From positions 9,183,001 through 9,247,000 of the forward strand of contig NC_092673.1 of assembly GCF_964355755.1 (NCBI RefSeq): a DNA stretch of 64,000 bases, written 5' to 3'. A program made the translations under genes and the position numbers. Positions 47,172-58,589 of the stretch are shown here, one piece after another. The notes beneath the pieces were generated by a model. That model was not told the origin of the DNA. It did not search any database and saw nothing but the letters and a program-made list of their open reading frames with translations. The stretch comes from Antedon mediterranea (taxonomy: Eukaryota > Echinodermata > Crinoidea > Comatulida > Antedonidae). Position 1 is the first letter of the stretch. Each line of letters starts with the position of its first letter.

Positions 47172-48120
47172 GGCTTAGGCCTAGCCTAGATTCTTAATTT
47201 TCTGAATGAAGGCTGGTGTCCTACTACCTGTATTATTGAAATCTATATTTCAAATAACCAATACAAATCAATAATTCAGAGTTTGCAAATATCATTTGAC
47301 TGAAATTCACTTTACTACGTTCTCAGAAAATCATCGCGACACATTCTTGGCCATTTTGGTACACAATTTCAATGTTATGACATCATATATGATTTATCCA
47401 CTAGTACTTATGTCATAAAAATGACGCAATAGGGTAGCAGTCGACATAATCTAAACAAAATCTCTAATGAACTATACAAATTCTTATTTTACATTTTCCA
47501 CCCAAACTTTAATCGAAATATAAATATATTTAAAAATTGTTACCTTCTTTCTCTCTCGACTCATTTTAATGTATACATGTAAAATAATCCTTTTTATTTA
47601 CAAATACTCTTCAATGACAAGAAAATGCCAAAATGAATAACACATTTAAATAGTATTATAAACAAATGTTAAAGTTTAAAAAAAATCTTAATCCAACAAG
47701 ATTAGTATGTTATCCATATACAGATTAATAGCTGATCCTTAAACACAGTACAGTCTCTTAACTGACAACATCAATGTATACTATGCAGTTACACTGTGTC
47801 TGCATTAAACGGCCAACTTCAATTTAGTCTCCAGGGAAATCATCACCTGCGAATCAATCTATTATATTGACATTGCAGCATAAACATAAGAAAATCCAAA
47901 TATATTTACCTCTTGATATAATGGTTCAATCCAATCAAATAGTAAATGCTAGATTTAAACACATTTATCTTTTAATACGGCTGAGGAAAAGCAGAAACTT
48001 CTTCAAAAACAGTTCTTAAATGATTTTAAGTTTTTAATTAAAATGGTAAAATAGTTATTAATACTTGACCGTTTATAACATGTCAAATTTAAATGTTAAA
48101 TGCTGTTCACATTTTCAGTT
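47172..48120. other. AT-rich sequence before the LINE
   Basis: No gene seen. The 5' limit of the LINE could lie at about 48.1 kb but is not marked by a visible target duplication. Confidence 0.35.
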
Positions 48121-48338
48121 GAACTTTATTCCAAATTAAAACCTGAACCAAAATTAGAAAATGATCTTATGTAAGTGTTAAATGGGGAGACTCTTTTTTG
48201 TTTGAGCATGCGCGAGTAGAGACAACACCTAACTTTTACACGCAGGGAAAAAGATCTTAAATTCAGACTAAAGGTAATATATAGCCAACAAACTCTACTA
48301 TTTTTAAAAGTTGTATACACTAACTAAAAGAAGACTGC

Positions 48339-49160
48339 ATGATGGCGACTAATAGGCCTACTAGGGCAAATACTAAATCAATTGACTTAACAAGAAAAGC
48401 TAGACCCTCCGAAAGTCTAGAAGCAGATGATCCAATCGAAGCCTCCGGCGATCGACAGGGGGAAACTCAAACGCTCGCCGATCAACTAGGTAGGCTATCA
48501 GAACAACTTAATGGTAAACTAGATAAAGTCCTAGAAAATCAAAAAAACTACAACAAAAGGCTTACCAAACTGGAAACAACTGTCAAAGATCTAGAAAAAA
48601 GTGTGGAATATGCGCATGATTCAACTAACAAAACGAAGGAAGAAATAAAAAAAATTGGAAATGAAATCAAGAAAATGGAGGAGTATGAAAACAAAATGGC
48701 GGCTTATCAGGATAAAATGGCGGACATGGAAAATTCAATCCTAAAACAAGAAAGATACAGTAGGAGTTTTAATCTAAGGTTTGGAGGAGTTATAGAAAAT
48801 GCTACAGAAAACACCCAGGACTTATTGCAAAAAGTACTACGCGAAGAACTCGGACTCGAGGACATCGAAATTGAAAATTGCCATCGCACCGGGAAACGCC
48901 GTTTAGATAACAAACCGAGGCATATAATAGCTAAATTTCTGTACCGTCCACAAAGAAACCAAGTCCTAAAACTAGGAAAAGTAAAATTAAAAAGTAAATC
49001 ACAAAACGTATTTATTACTGAAGATTTACCTGACGCGGACATGAAGAAAAAGAGAGAATTATCTACAATTATGGCGCAGGCATATGCCGAAAAACGTAAG
49101 CCCGTATTCAGAAATGGACAACTGTTTATCGACGGTAAGCCATACAAGCCACTAAAATAA
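48339..49160 (+). CDS. LINE ORF1 protein (coiled coil plus RRM-like domain)
   Basis: 273 codons. Residues about 45-140 are heptad-rich and charged (LSEQLNGKLDKVLENQK..KLETTVKDLEKSVE), a coiled coil for trimerisation. Then ERYSRSFNLRFGG opens the RRM-like nucleic-acid-binding domain of L1-type ORF1 proteins (the 'E..SR..NLR..G' motif), followed by LLQKVLREELGLEDIEIENC, the HRTG motif, a KPRHIIAKF strand and a basic C-terminal domain ending GKPYKPLK. ORF1p packages the element RNA. Two adjacent ATGs open it; the second (48342) is also plausible. A 146-codon antisense ORF at 48707-49147 is a shadow. Confidence 0.85.
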   Translation: MMATNRPTRANTKSIDLTRKARPSESLEADDPIEASGDRQGETQTLADQLGRLSEQLNGKLDKVLENQKNYNKRLTKLETTVKDLEKSVEYAHDSTNKTKEEIKKIGNEIKKMEEYENKMAAYQDKMADMENSILKQERYSRSFNLRFGGVIENATENTQDLLQKVLREELGLEDIEIENCHRTGKRRLDNKPRHIIAKFLYRPQRNQVLKLGKVKLKSKSQNVFITEDLPDADMKKKRELSTIMAQAYAEKRKPVFRNGQLFIDGKPYKPLK

Positions 49161-50051
49161 CTATAATTAAGTCATTAAGCCAAATTAATTAATGTTCAAT
49201 TGAACACAATTAATTAATGTTTATGAATTATATTTCATACCTACATTACCGCAGAGTCTATCATTGTCTTGTAGAACGTAGACTAATTATGTGATTGTAG
49301 TAGTATTTCTACCGTTATAAATTGTAAATAAACGAAGTTTGTTTGTTTATGTCGCGCACCTGGCTGTTAGTGTTATGTTCTGGATATCTCTGTCCATTCA
49401 AACTTTAAATCATGTGACCCACGGCAGGTGTGCGTCGATAGTGTTACATAATGAGAAATACCAACAACAATTAAGTGGCTGTTGACGATGTAAGTTTCAA
49501 CGTAGTTGTTTACCGGTAATTCATCGATGAGTTACTGGGTTGATCAAACTCGTAAACGTTAAACACATCGTTTTAATGAAACACAACACAACTAAATGTA
49601 TTTAAGTTATACTATCCGTACTTTACTAGTGATGTATAATGACAAATTATAACAACATTAAGTGGCTGATGTGATTAATAAGTGAGCGCCGTTATTGAGA
49701 CATCATGTTCTAGACCGTTTCAACGTAGCTGTTTACCGGCGATGTTTGACTTACCAGTGAGTAACGATAACTTGCCATAATAATACATTCTGGACATCGG
49801 TGAGTTAGATTGATCAAAATCTTTTAAGTTAACCAAATACTTAATTGGCGTCCATGATCATCATTATTGTTTCACTGCCTGTCGTTTAGTTGTTGTTGGT
49901 ATGTCATGATAAAACAATTCATATTACATTGTATATATTGTAATTTATTGTACATACTTGTTAACTTAGGCTATATAGTGTTAACTATTCTCTGCTGTAA
50001 GCAGCTTGCTCAATTTTATTCATTTGTCATTTCCTTTTCTGTCTAATTTAA
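49161..50051 (+). other. Spacer between ORF1 and ORF2
   Basis: It is unusually long for an ORF1-ORF2 spacer. It contains many stops in all frames and two loosely similar segments ('tcaacgtag(t/c)tgtttaccgg' at about 49498 and 49719; 'gttagt..tgttctgga' words), so it holds an internal repeat. It may carry the signal for ORF2 translation; nothing else was seen. Confidence 0.5.
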
Positions 50052-53015
50052 ATGTTTGAATGTGACCTTTTTGATAATGTAAATGTGAGCACAGAATATT
50101 TTAACGAAGATAACTTAATTTCTTCACTTGAACATTCTAATTTATCATCAAACTTTTCTATATTTGGACTAAACTGTCGTAGTGTTGTTAATAAGTTTGA
50201 CTTAATCTCAAACTATTTAGACTCACTCGTACATGCCTTCTCCGTCATTGCCTTCAGTGAAACCTGGTTAACCGAAAAAGATAATATTAATCTATACCAG
50301 TTACCAGGCTACAGTTTGATTCACAATGATAGGAAAGATAAGAGAGGTGGTGGGGTAGCGTTCTATGTTACCAACAAACTAACATATATTATTAGAAATG
50401 ATCTGTCATCTTGTATGACTGAAGCAGAGACTATTTTTATTGAGATTGAGTTAGAATCAGGAAATAATGTTATTTGTGGTATAGTTTATAGACCACCCTC
50501 ACGTTCCTTGCAAAAGTTTGATGATGAATTAACATGTGTAATGCAAATGATTAATCTAGAAAAAAAGAAAGCTTACCTTGTGGGAGACTATAACATAAAC
50601 TTACTCCAACAATCTACCGACAACACTATCCAATCACACTTAGACACAATATTTTCTCAGTCATTTCAGCCAATCATAAAAAGTCCTACTAGAATATCCG
50701 ATAATTGTGCTTCAATAATTGATAACATTTATTGCAACATCGATTCTTTTACTACGTCCCTTAAAAGTGGAATACTTATTACTGATATTTCTGATCACTT
50801 CCCAATATTCTGTGTAGATACTTTGGAAAAACATAATAAGCAATATCCTCGATTTGTATATAAACGACAATACTCTCCTCAACAAACGGAGTATTTTTTG
50901 CAAGAATTACAAAGTAATCAGTGGAATGATGTGCTATTCTCAAATAATGCGAATGTTGCTTATCAAAATTTTACAAACACTTTAAATAAAACAATTGATA
51001 ATTGTTTCCCTTTAAAACGAATTAGAAATAAGGCGAACAAGTTAAAATCTCCTTGGATCACAGCTGAAATTGCCAGAGCTATCTCTCAAAAACATAAATT
51101 ATATAAAAAGTACAAACAAAATAACACCACTACTAATAAAAGTACGTACATACATTTTAGAAACAAGTTAACCACTACTATTAGAAATCGGAAAAAAGAA
51201 TATTATATGGTCCAGTTTGAACGAAATAAACAAGATATTAAAAAAACGTGGACAATCCTAAATGATATAATGGGTAGGAAAAAGACTACCAATTTGCCTA
51301 CAAAAATAAAATTGGGTACTGAGACTTTCTCTGATAATGATGAGAAAGCTGATGCATTCAACTCTTTTTTTATTAATATTGGAGAAAAACTAAATAATAA
51401 ATTTAGGCATGAATCTCAAAATGAAGAAATCACCCACAGAACTTTCTTAAAGGGAAATTTTACCTCTTCAATGTTTTTTAAGCCTGTTACTGAACATGAA
51501 CTTAACCACTATATTAAAAACACAAAGAATACTTCTCCTGGCCATGATGGTATAAGTGCCCAACTCATAAAATCTGCTTCCCCGTTTATTTTAAAACCTT
51601 TATTGCATATTATTAATACGTCATTATCATCGGGCTGTGTCCCGGCTGATATAAAAATTGCTAAAGTTATCCCGGTATTTAAGAATGGTGACATCTCCGA
51701 TATAAATAATTATCGGCCTATTTCCATTTTACCCTTTTTTTCCAAAATATTTGAGAGGATTGTGTATGATCAAACGATTTGTTACCTCTCAAAATATAAC
51801 GTACTGAGTAAAACACAGTATGGATTTAGACAACACCATTCAACTAGTCATGCTTTAATACAATCGATTGAAAAAATCACAAACGCTATTGAGAATAAAG
51901 AGTTCACACTAGGAGTTTTCCTTGATTTATCAAAAGCGTTTGATACAATCGATCATGATATATTATTAGATAAGTTAAGATTTTATGGTATAAGAGGAGT
52001 TCCGCTAAACTGGTTCTCAAACTATCTTAAAAAAAGACTACAATACACATTTATTGTTAATACTGCATCTAGTAAAATGACAGTAAACACTGGAGTTCCT
52101 CAGGGATCCATATTGGGTCCATTATTATTTCTTATATTCATTAATGATATTAGTCTAGCATGTAACCATGTAGACATGATTATGTATGCAGATGACACAA
52201 ATGTGTTTTATAGTCACAATGATACTCAAGCTTTTGATACAATGAACCAGGAGTTATCTATACTTTCGGACTGGTTTATTGCTAACAAATTAACGCTAAA
52301 TGTAAACAAATCAAAATATGTTATATTTAAGGCTAGAAATAAGTCAGCTGACACTACCTCACTAGAATTGAGGATGGGAAATGAATGTATAGTAAAAGCT
52401 ACTGAAGTTAAATTTCTAAGCTTATTTCTGGATGAAACTTTATCGTTTAATTTTCATGTAAATGAGGTAGCAAACAGTATTTCTAGAATAATTGGTGTCT
52501 TAAACAAAGTGAAGTCTATGTTATCAAGTAAAATCTTGTTAACGGTATACAATGCACTTATATTACCTAGAATAACGTATGCTATCACAGTATGGGGTGC
52601 TACTTCTGCTACAAACTTAAACCGTATACATATTCTCCAGAAAAAAGCACTTAGAAATATTTGTCATGTTCATTTTATGCATCCTTCTCATCCACTTTTT
52701 ATTTCAACCCAAACATTAAATATTTTTGACCTTTATACGAAACACACTGCTATATTTATGTATCAATATAAACATAATCTATTACCTGAATCATTTAATA
52801 ACTTATTTAGTACATCTGCCTCATTCCATAATTACTCAACTAGAAACAGGTCAAACTACTGTCCACAACTAAAACGCACCAAAGTCGGACAGCAATGTAT
52901 TTCCTACCAAGGAACACATATTTGGAACAATTTAACAGACTATATAAAACAATCCCCCACTTTAAGTTTGTTTAAACAGAGATTAAAGCAATATTATAAC
53001 AATAGAAATATTTAA
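50052..53015 (+). CDS. LINE ORF2: endonuclease and reverse transcriptase
   Basis: 987 codons, a stop directly before the ATG. The N-terminal apurinic-type endonuclease shows N41 (GLNCRS), E70 (FSETWL), RGGG (98-101), Y146RPP, the GDYN box (178-181) and SDH (247-249). The reverse transcriptase shows the NNYRPISILPFFSKIFER region, motif A with D625 (FLDLSKAFDTIDH), motif B G681-VPQGSILGPLLF and the catalytic YADD box at 712-715. The C-terminus ends in the 'RTKVGQQCISYQGTHIWNNL' block common to CR1/Jockey/L2-type proteins. It nicks target DNA and copies the element RNA there. No RNase H or CCHC motif is evident. Clade assignment is only to this broad group. Confidence 0.92.
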   Translation: MFECDLFDNVNVSTEYFNEDNLISSLEHSNLSSNFSIFGLNCRSVVNKFDLISNYLDSLVHAFSVIAFSETWLTEKDNINLYQLPGYSLIHNDRKDKRGGGVAFYVTNKLTYIIRNDLSSCMTEAETIFIEIELESGNNVICGIVYRPPSRSLQKFDDELTCVMQMINLEKKKAYLVGDYNINLLQQSTDNTIQSHLDTIFSQSFQPIIKSPTRISDNCASIIDNIYCNIDSFTTSLKSGILITDISDHFPIFCVDTLEKHNKQYPRFVYKRQYSPQQTEYFLQELQSNQWNDVLFSNNANVAYQNFTNTLNKTIDNCFPLKRIRNKANKLKSPWITAEIARAISQKHKLYKKYKQNNTTTNKSTYIHFRNKLTTTIRNRKKEYYMVQFERNKQDIKKTWTILNDIMGRKKTTNLPTKIKLGTETFSDNDEKADAFNSFFINIGEKLNNKFRHESQNEEITHRTFLKGNFTSSMFFKPVTEHELNHYIKNTKNTSPGHDGISAQLIKSASPFILKPLLHIINTSLSSGCVPADIKIAKVIPVFKNGDISDINNYRPISILPFFSKIFERIVYDQTICYLSKYNVLSKTQYGFRQHHSTSHALIQSIEKITNAIENKEFTLGVFLDLSKAFDTIDHDILLDKLRFYGIRGVPLNWFSNYLKKRLQYTFIVNTASSKMTVNTGVPQGSILGPLLFLIFINDISLACNHVDMIMYADDTNVFYSHNDTQAFDTMNQELSILSDWFIANKLTLNVNKSKYVIFKARNKSADTTSLELRMGNECIVKATEVKFLSLFLDETLSFNFHVNEVANSISRIIGVLNKVKSMLSSKILLTVYNALILPRITYAITVWGATSATNLNRIHILQKKALRNICHVHFMHPSHPLFISTQTLNIFDLYTKHTAIFMYQYKHNLLPESFNNLFSTSASFHNYSTRNRSNYCPQLKRTKVGQQCISYQGTHIWNNLTDYIKQSPTLSLFKQRLKQYYNNRNI

Positions 53016-53215
53016 GTTAAGTAAATCACATTATGTTATTTTGGTTTGTTCTTTTTGTTTGTACTAATTGTTTGATCTTTTTGTTAGGGTTACATGCTTA
53101 AAGCACTTGTGCTTATTTTGTATCCCATTCCATTATCTTAATTATTATTTGTATTGTATTTTTATTTTTATTATGGAATAAAAATGTCGATGAATTGTTG
53201 AATTGACTCTTTTAA
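53016..53215 (+). other. LINE 3' UTR and tail
   Basis: T-rich UTR with AATAAA at about 53178 and an end of two overlapping 'gaattgttgaattga' repeats. Confidence 0.6.
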
Positions 53216-56200
53216 ATGCTTTTTGTTTTGGTTTGTTTCAAAGGTCAACAAATAAATAAATTATTGCAATATATAGTGCCTATAATCTAGGTACAGTATA
53301 TTAGCAGAATGATATTTGGGGCATAATAATAATTACCCTTGGGTATAATCAGATGAACTACTGAGACGGAATTTAAAAAGCTAGTTCATACTGTATTTCA
53401 TGCCTGACCCTAGTCAAAACTGAGCTGCAATTATTTTTCCGATTACATCCCACGTGCAGTGGTTTTAATTTGGGTGGGATTTCATATTGGTCCAACACAA
53501 TAATTCATTGAGCACTTTAACTATAGGTTTGTGGCCAGGGGTCACCAAAGGCCTGGCTGGGGTGCACAGGGCTAAGTCCCATGGAAGCACTGGCCCCAGG
53601 AAAAGTTTGTTTCAATCAACATATATATTAAAATGTCTGTACATAAAAATATTTTCTTGCACAAGTTATCGTCATGAATGTTTGGTCGGTAACAGGTATA
53701 TACAGAACATGCCTATTGATTTTCGGAAAATTGATAATATTGATGACTTCACAAAAGCATATTAAATTAAAATCTCAAGTTTCCTGTCTATATGAGCTAA
53801 AATATTAAATAACAAAACAATATTTTGCTCAGTTCCTTAGCACTTAATTTATTATACTACTTATAGTATAGTACTTTGTAGTGCTTTGTTACTTCGTACT
53901 TAGTATAATACTTGCTTTGTTTGTTGACATCAGCAAACGATCATATTGATGACATCATGTGACTAGTGTGGTCACATTTAAAATAAAAAAGGGAACATAA
54001 ATCATACAAATGCCTCATATTGCTCACACATTGTTTTCCGTAATTGTGGTATTGTGGTAATATTTGAATTCGTTTTATTGTGTTTATTTTTATTCATTTA
54101 TATTTTTTTTTTCAATGGTTTTTGATATTTTTAAATTTTTTTGTTGGAGCTTTGTTATCTTTTTACCTACTTTTGTAATTAAATTGTGGTCTAGTTTAGA
54201 TTTTGTTGCTTTAAACAATGAACTTATTATTTACACATTTCGCAAATTCGAATGGCCACACCGTTTTAATCACGGAGCTAGCCATTATTTACGAAATACA
54301 TAATGCTCTAAAGATAGGATTGGGATTAAAACTTCAACGAGACTAAACACTGTTTCAATTTGGCGGCTCGCCATGGTATTTGTAGATTCGGTCATTGCGG
54401 CGCACAACAGAGGAGGTTGCGTAGCGTTTTGAGTTTTGCCATTTTTGTGTGTTTATCCTTAAAATTCAGGAAAGTGATATAGCCTATCGTGTGTGGCCCA
54501 TCAAGAAACATCAGTGTGTCAAATGTGAACATGTACCATTCAGCGTTTTCGGAGTAGATAAAATTATGCATTATTAAAATTAGTTGCATTAGTATATATA
54601 TACCTTTTAGAGAACATGCTTTTTGAATTTCAAGAAAAACTTCACAAAAAAAAATATGTTAACATGGGCCAAAATAATAATCCCCTCCGACTGTCAGTGA
54701 TGATTTCTTGTTTGGGAATATCTCTACCCCCAACATTTCAGCTTCTACATCGGCTTTACTATAAATAAATAGGGTTCAAGTTATATTTAATTAAAATTAA
54801 AACATACTTTTCTTCGATAAAACATCCTTTGCTGTAAAAATCAAGTTTTCTGTCTTTTCTGAAACACATAATATCCCTCCGGATTTTATAATCAACTTAT
54901 AATTGTCTTTTAAAATGAAATATAAATCTGTGTGCCGTTTGGGCTTTCTACTTAATATGTACAGTATATCCAATTCACAAGTTTAACTCAGGTTTAGGGA
55001 TGTTCAAACAAGAGTCACAGTGAACAAACCATTGACCTGTATTAGGCCTACAAGACTCACAACAGTGATTCATGCCTAATGATAAGCCTAGCATAAAACT
55101 ACTGTACTGAATTTGTTGTTATTGATCATTTTTTTGTAAAAGTTTAAAATCATTCGTTCATTGTCATAGCTGTAACCGGCAAAGATGTCAATTACCAGCT
55201 TCTAAATGCAACAAAAAAACAGTGAATTTTGTAAATAAATTATATTTTTTCTTATTCAGGTTATAGTACAGTACCGGTCATTAGTTTCCATTTGAGTTAG
55301 TAGTTAGAATTAGTGTTTAGATCTAATTAGGGGGAAAAAATAATTGTTTTTTGTCAACCGCCACCCTCTAAAAAAGCTATAGGGAGATAAATAAACGTTT
55401 TAAAAATGGCCAAAATCATTCTTTAGCGATATTATCATTTATAACCTAATAAGGACCTATTGTTGGCACATATGCATATGGTACAAGTTTTAACACATGA
55501 CTGAAAAAAATGTAGACTTACATTTTTATTGTAAATTTAAGTATGTAAGTATCTATAGTTTACAGCCACCAATAAATTTAGCCTACATCCAGGTGGTAAC
55601 TAATAGATAGAATTGAAATTATAATAAAAGAGAAATACTACAATTGAAACAGATTACATTAGGCTGAAGACATGTCCAAATATATCATATATATGAAATG
55701 AAAATAGGTTGTGATGATATGTAGACTTAACTAGATAACATTATTGAATAATGCAATATTTGTTAATTAAATAATGATTGAAGTGAGAAATTGATATTTA
55801 TTATTATTAAAATAATTTAGTTCATAAAATTTAACTCACAACAACGAATTGTTTGCATTAATAATAAAATGAAGCTATGAGTTTGTTCCCAACAAAAAAA
55901 AAGTATGGAAAACTGATCTGCAACTGGTAGTATTACAAGGTCCACACAAATGAACATTCCCACATAATAAAGCCTGTCTGGGACTTCGGCCCCTCCATCA
56001 GGCAAATTCTGGTTCCCACCCCTGCTTAAATTGTTGTTATCAAAGATGTCCTGGTGACATTACAAATGTAGGCCTATTCTTTAAAAACACTTTTTTAACA
56101 TATAAAAATCTACTGTAGTAAAAATTGAGTATGGGCAAGTAAGTATTTTAGACCAACTAGGCCATATTTTTCAATTTTTTACAGTCCTGAGGTTTGTTTA

Positions 56201-56340
56201 AAATCAGATAAAGAAGGGATGACAAAGTTCTCTGATAGTGTATAAAGCCTTTAAGGCCGAGTTGATTTCACTATTGGAACTTTTTGAATCACTGAAAATC
56301 AATTGACAAAATATTATGACATCAATAAATGAAAATAAAA
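53216..56340. other. AT-rich sequence, no exon supported
   Basis: It could be intron of the PDZ/PH gene. ORFs of 62-92 codons were inspected and none has splice sites plus a recognisable domain. Confidence 0.35.
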
Positions 56341-56346
56341 GCTTAC

Positions 56347-56507
56347 ATTGCCTTGAAGAGTTCCAATCTTGAACTCAAGTACATACTGTTGTAGAAGAAA
56401 CTGCCAAACTTTCTTGATTCGACTAGTTGGAGCACCAAGAACAATCTTATTGTATTTTAGAGTTGCTGGGTGCTCTGATGTTACCATTAAAATGTTGAAT
56501 TCAGTGG
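56347..56507 (-). CDS. PDZ/PH gene, exon with the PH domain C-terminal part
   Basis: Acceptor 'tttttatag|CC' at 56508 and donor 'GGCAAT|GTAAGC' at 56346. Entered in phase 1, it continues the PH domain: TEFNILMVTSEHPATLKYNK (strands), then SRIKKVWQFLLQQYVLEF with the invariant tryptophan of the C-terminal PH helix. It ends in phase 0. The next exon downstream on this strand was not found nearby. Confidence 0.8.
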
Positions 56508-56604
56508 CTATAAAAAATAGAATGAATGTAGTATACAATATTACAAATGTAACCGAATGTGTTCTAACAAATTTATGTTCGTAAATAACCTAAAAGAAAC
56601 TCAC

Positions 56605-56734
56605 CTCGCCTTGTGTTAAATTCCATTATGCTAACTTCAGAGAAGCAAATAGGTGGAAACATTACTTTGATCTTATTTGATGATATTACTTGCTTTGCAA
56701 ATATCAACATATCCGAGAACAGAATTCCAAAAAC
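56605..56734 (-). CDS. PDZ/PH gene, exon with the PH domain middle
   Basis: Acceptor 'gtttag|GTTTTT' and donor 'CGAG|GTGAGT'. 130 bp, phase 0 to phase 1. Reads VFGILFSDMLIFAKQVISS, the 'LFsDmLi.ak' strand that is characteristic of PH domains of RhoGEF-type proteins, then KIKVMFPPICFSEVSI. Confidence 0.85.
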
Positions 56735-56934
56735 CTAAACAATAAATTAGTATCAACTAAATTAAAAACTACAATCAAATGCATTTTTCTTTCTTACAAG
56801 CTCTTTTGATAGGTTGAGGAAAGTACAGTAGCCTCTGGCCACCAAAAAATAGATCTAGGGACATAATTATTAAGCAAGCTATAGCCAGTGGTAAACTTGT
56901 GACAAGCAGTTAAAGTTTGGATATTTTTAATCTT

Positions 56935-57300
56935 ACAGATATTAACTGCTTAAAGGTGATATAGCATTTGATATCCCCGGGGGAATGACTTTTTCTCAAG
57001 GGACTATATTTTCCCTAAGCTAAGCTGAGGAAATATCCGTTTTATAGCCAAATATCGGTAAACCTGGCTGGCTCGGCTAGCATGCCTAGTTAGGCGTACC
57101 CTTGGTATCATAGCTTAATATCACGAAGAACGACATTTCACAATGTATGGTGGGAAGAATTCCCAAAACGTGTGTGCTCCCATTTACTTCCCATCATGTA
57201 TCGTATCTCTCTTTGCGATAAACCAGTAGCTTTTGTGAGTATGGACCAATCACAAACCTCTTTCGTTGGCATTTATAGAGGGCCAATTAATATAAGTCAG
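56935..57300 (+). repeat. Dispersed repeat in an intron, partner at 23040-23525
   Basis: Shares GTGAGTATGGACCAATCACA and 'tatagaggg' in the same order and spacing with the copy at 23 kb. Confidence 0.5.
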
Positions 57301-57465
57301 TCAATATAACAATCCTCCAGGATCTAGATTATAACTTATACGATCCTTGAAACAGTATTCATGTGATGCCATTTGTTCAATCACATTTTTATATACAAAA
57401 TTGCTAAAATATAAAATGTATCCATAAAAACTACTACTCAGATGCACTAGATGTCTTGATATTAC

Positions 57466-57549
57466 CTCCTGTACTTTGTTGACTTTCTTTCTGAGAAACA
57501 GTTTGCCAGCATGAATAAAATCTCTTTCAGCAACATCAACAATAAATGG
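57466..57549 (-). CDS. PDZ/PH gene, exon with the PH domain start
   Basis: Acceptor 'tttttatag|CCATTT' and donor 'GAG|GTAATA'. 84 bp, exactly 28 codons, phase 0 at both ends. Reads PFIVDVAERDFIHAGKLFLR and then a basic segment. 'AERDFIHAGKL' is the usual opening of the first PH strand in Dbl/RhoGEF-type proteins. Confidence 0.85.
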
Positions 57550-57739
57550 CTATAAAAATGAAAACAAAATAGTTTCTTTAACAAATAGAAATTACAATAA
57601 AGTAATAGACACTAAATTTAACAAAAGAAAAATATTTGATGAAAGCATGGCATTTTTGTGTTTATTTACATCCATGTGAGTTACAGTGTTTGCGTAGTAT
57701 GATTAGTATCATAATTGGTATCATAAGTATATAAATTAA

Positions 57740-58235
57740 GACACATTTTCCCATCAAAAATCCTTCTCATGTTATACAATACCCTAATTCAACCACATCT
57801 TTTGTATTGTAATCTAATTTGGGCAGCAGATTATCTAACAAATTTAGACAAATTAAATAAATTAATTAAACGTACCTTCAGATTTATTACTTTTTCTCAT
57901 TATTGCGCACCTTCTGAACCGATCTTTAAGCAACTCAATATTCTCAATATATACGATTTATATATTAGTTACAAACTGTATCTTTTATTTTCAAATTCCA
58001 TAATAACAATTTACCAGTGACCATGTCAAAATTATTTAACTGACAAAATCCCATACACATAAATTACGTAGTCTTGCTAAATTGTATTTATTACAAATAC
58101 CCTTCTTTAAATTAAAAACTTTAGAATTCTTCATTTTTGTCACTGGACCACACTTATGGAATTGACTTAATGACAACCTTAAGACACCAAAATCTATTAT
58201 TGTGTTTCGGGCCAATGTTAAAAATACTTAATTTC
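57740..58235 (+). pseudogene. LINE fragment inside an intron
   Basis: 57769-58020 encodes MLYNTLIQPHLLYCNLIWAA and then LNKLIKRTFRFITFSHYCAP, the C-terminal part of CR1/L2-type reverse transcriptase proteins ('L...H..Y....W', 'L..LQKRAIR.I'). Later, in broken frames, comes 'GPHLWN.L' and the closing 'FRANVK' region. It lies on the strand opposite to the host gene. Both ends are truncated. Confidence 0.65.
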
Positions 58236-58589
58236 TTTATATAATGATTAATTGGATGTCCTACTGCAGTTTGTTTTTATTTTTTATTGATTGATTTTTT
58301 GTCTCAATTACTTTATCCGTTTACTTGTTAACTATATTATTTTAGTTTGATAGGGTCTTATTATACGTGACAAGAATAATTTTATTCTTCTAGAATAGAT
58401 CCTCAATATGATATTGAAATCAAAATAATCGTTAACAGAAAAAAACACACTAATGGTCATACACTATGGAAATAAATGATGAAATTAACAATATCCCTGT
58501 CTTAATGCATAGAATTCTATTCATAAAAGTGTCATTATTAAAACTGTATAAATGACAACTAGAAATTTAAAACAAAATACAATAATTAC

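Larger units (their letters stand above)
48120..53215 (+). mobile_element. Apparently intact non-LTR retrotransposon (LINE)
   Basis: A full set of LINE parts in order: a 5' region, ORF1 (48339-49160), an 891-bp spacer, ORF2 (50052-53015) and a 3' UTR with AATAAA at about 53178 and a 3' end of short 'tgaattgttgaattg' repeats typical of CR1/L2-type tails. Both ORFs are free of stops, and the catalytic residues are present, so the copy is young or was recently active. The 5' limit and target duplication could not be fixed by eye. Other LINEs in the window are all broken. Confidence 0.8.

Noticed and set aside
48707-49147. 146-codon antisense ORF over LINE ORF1
   Set aside because: Shadow of ORF1; ORF1 has recognisable structure and the antisense frame does not.
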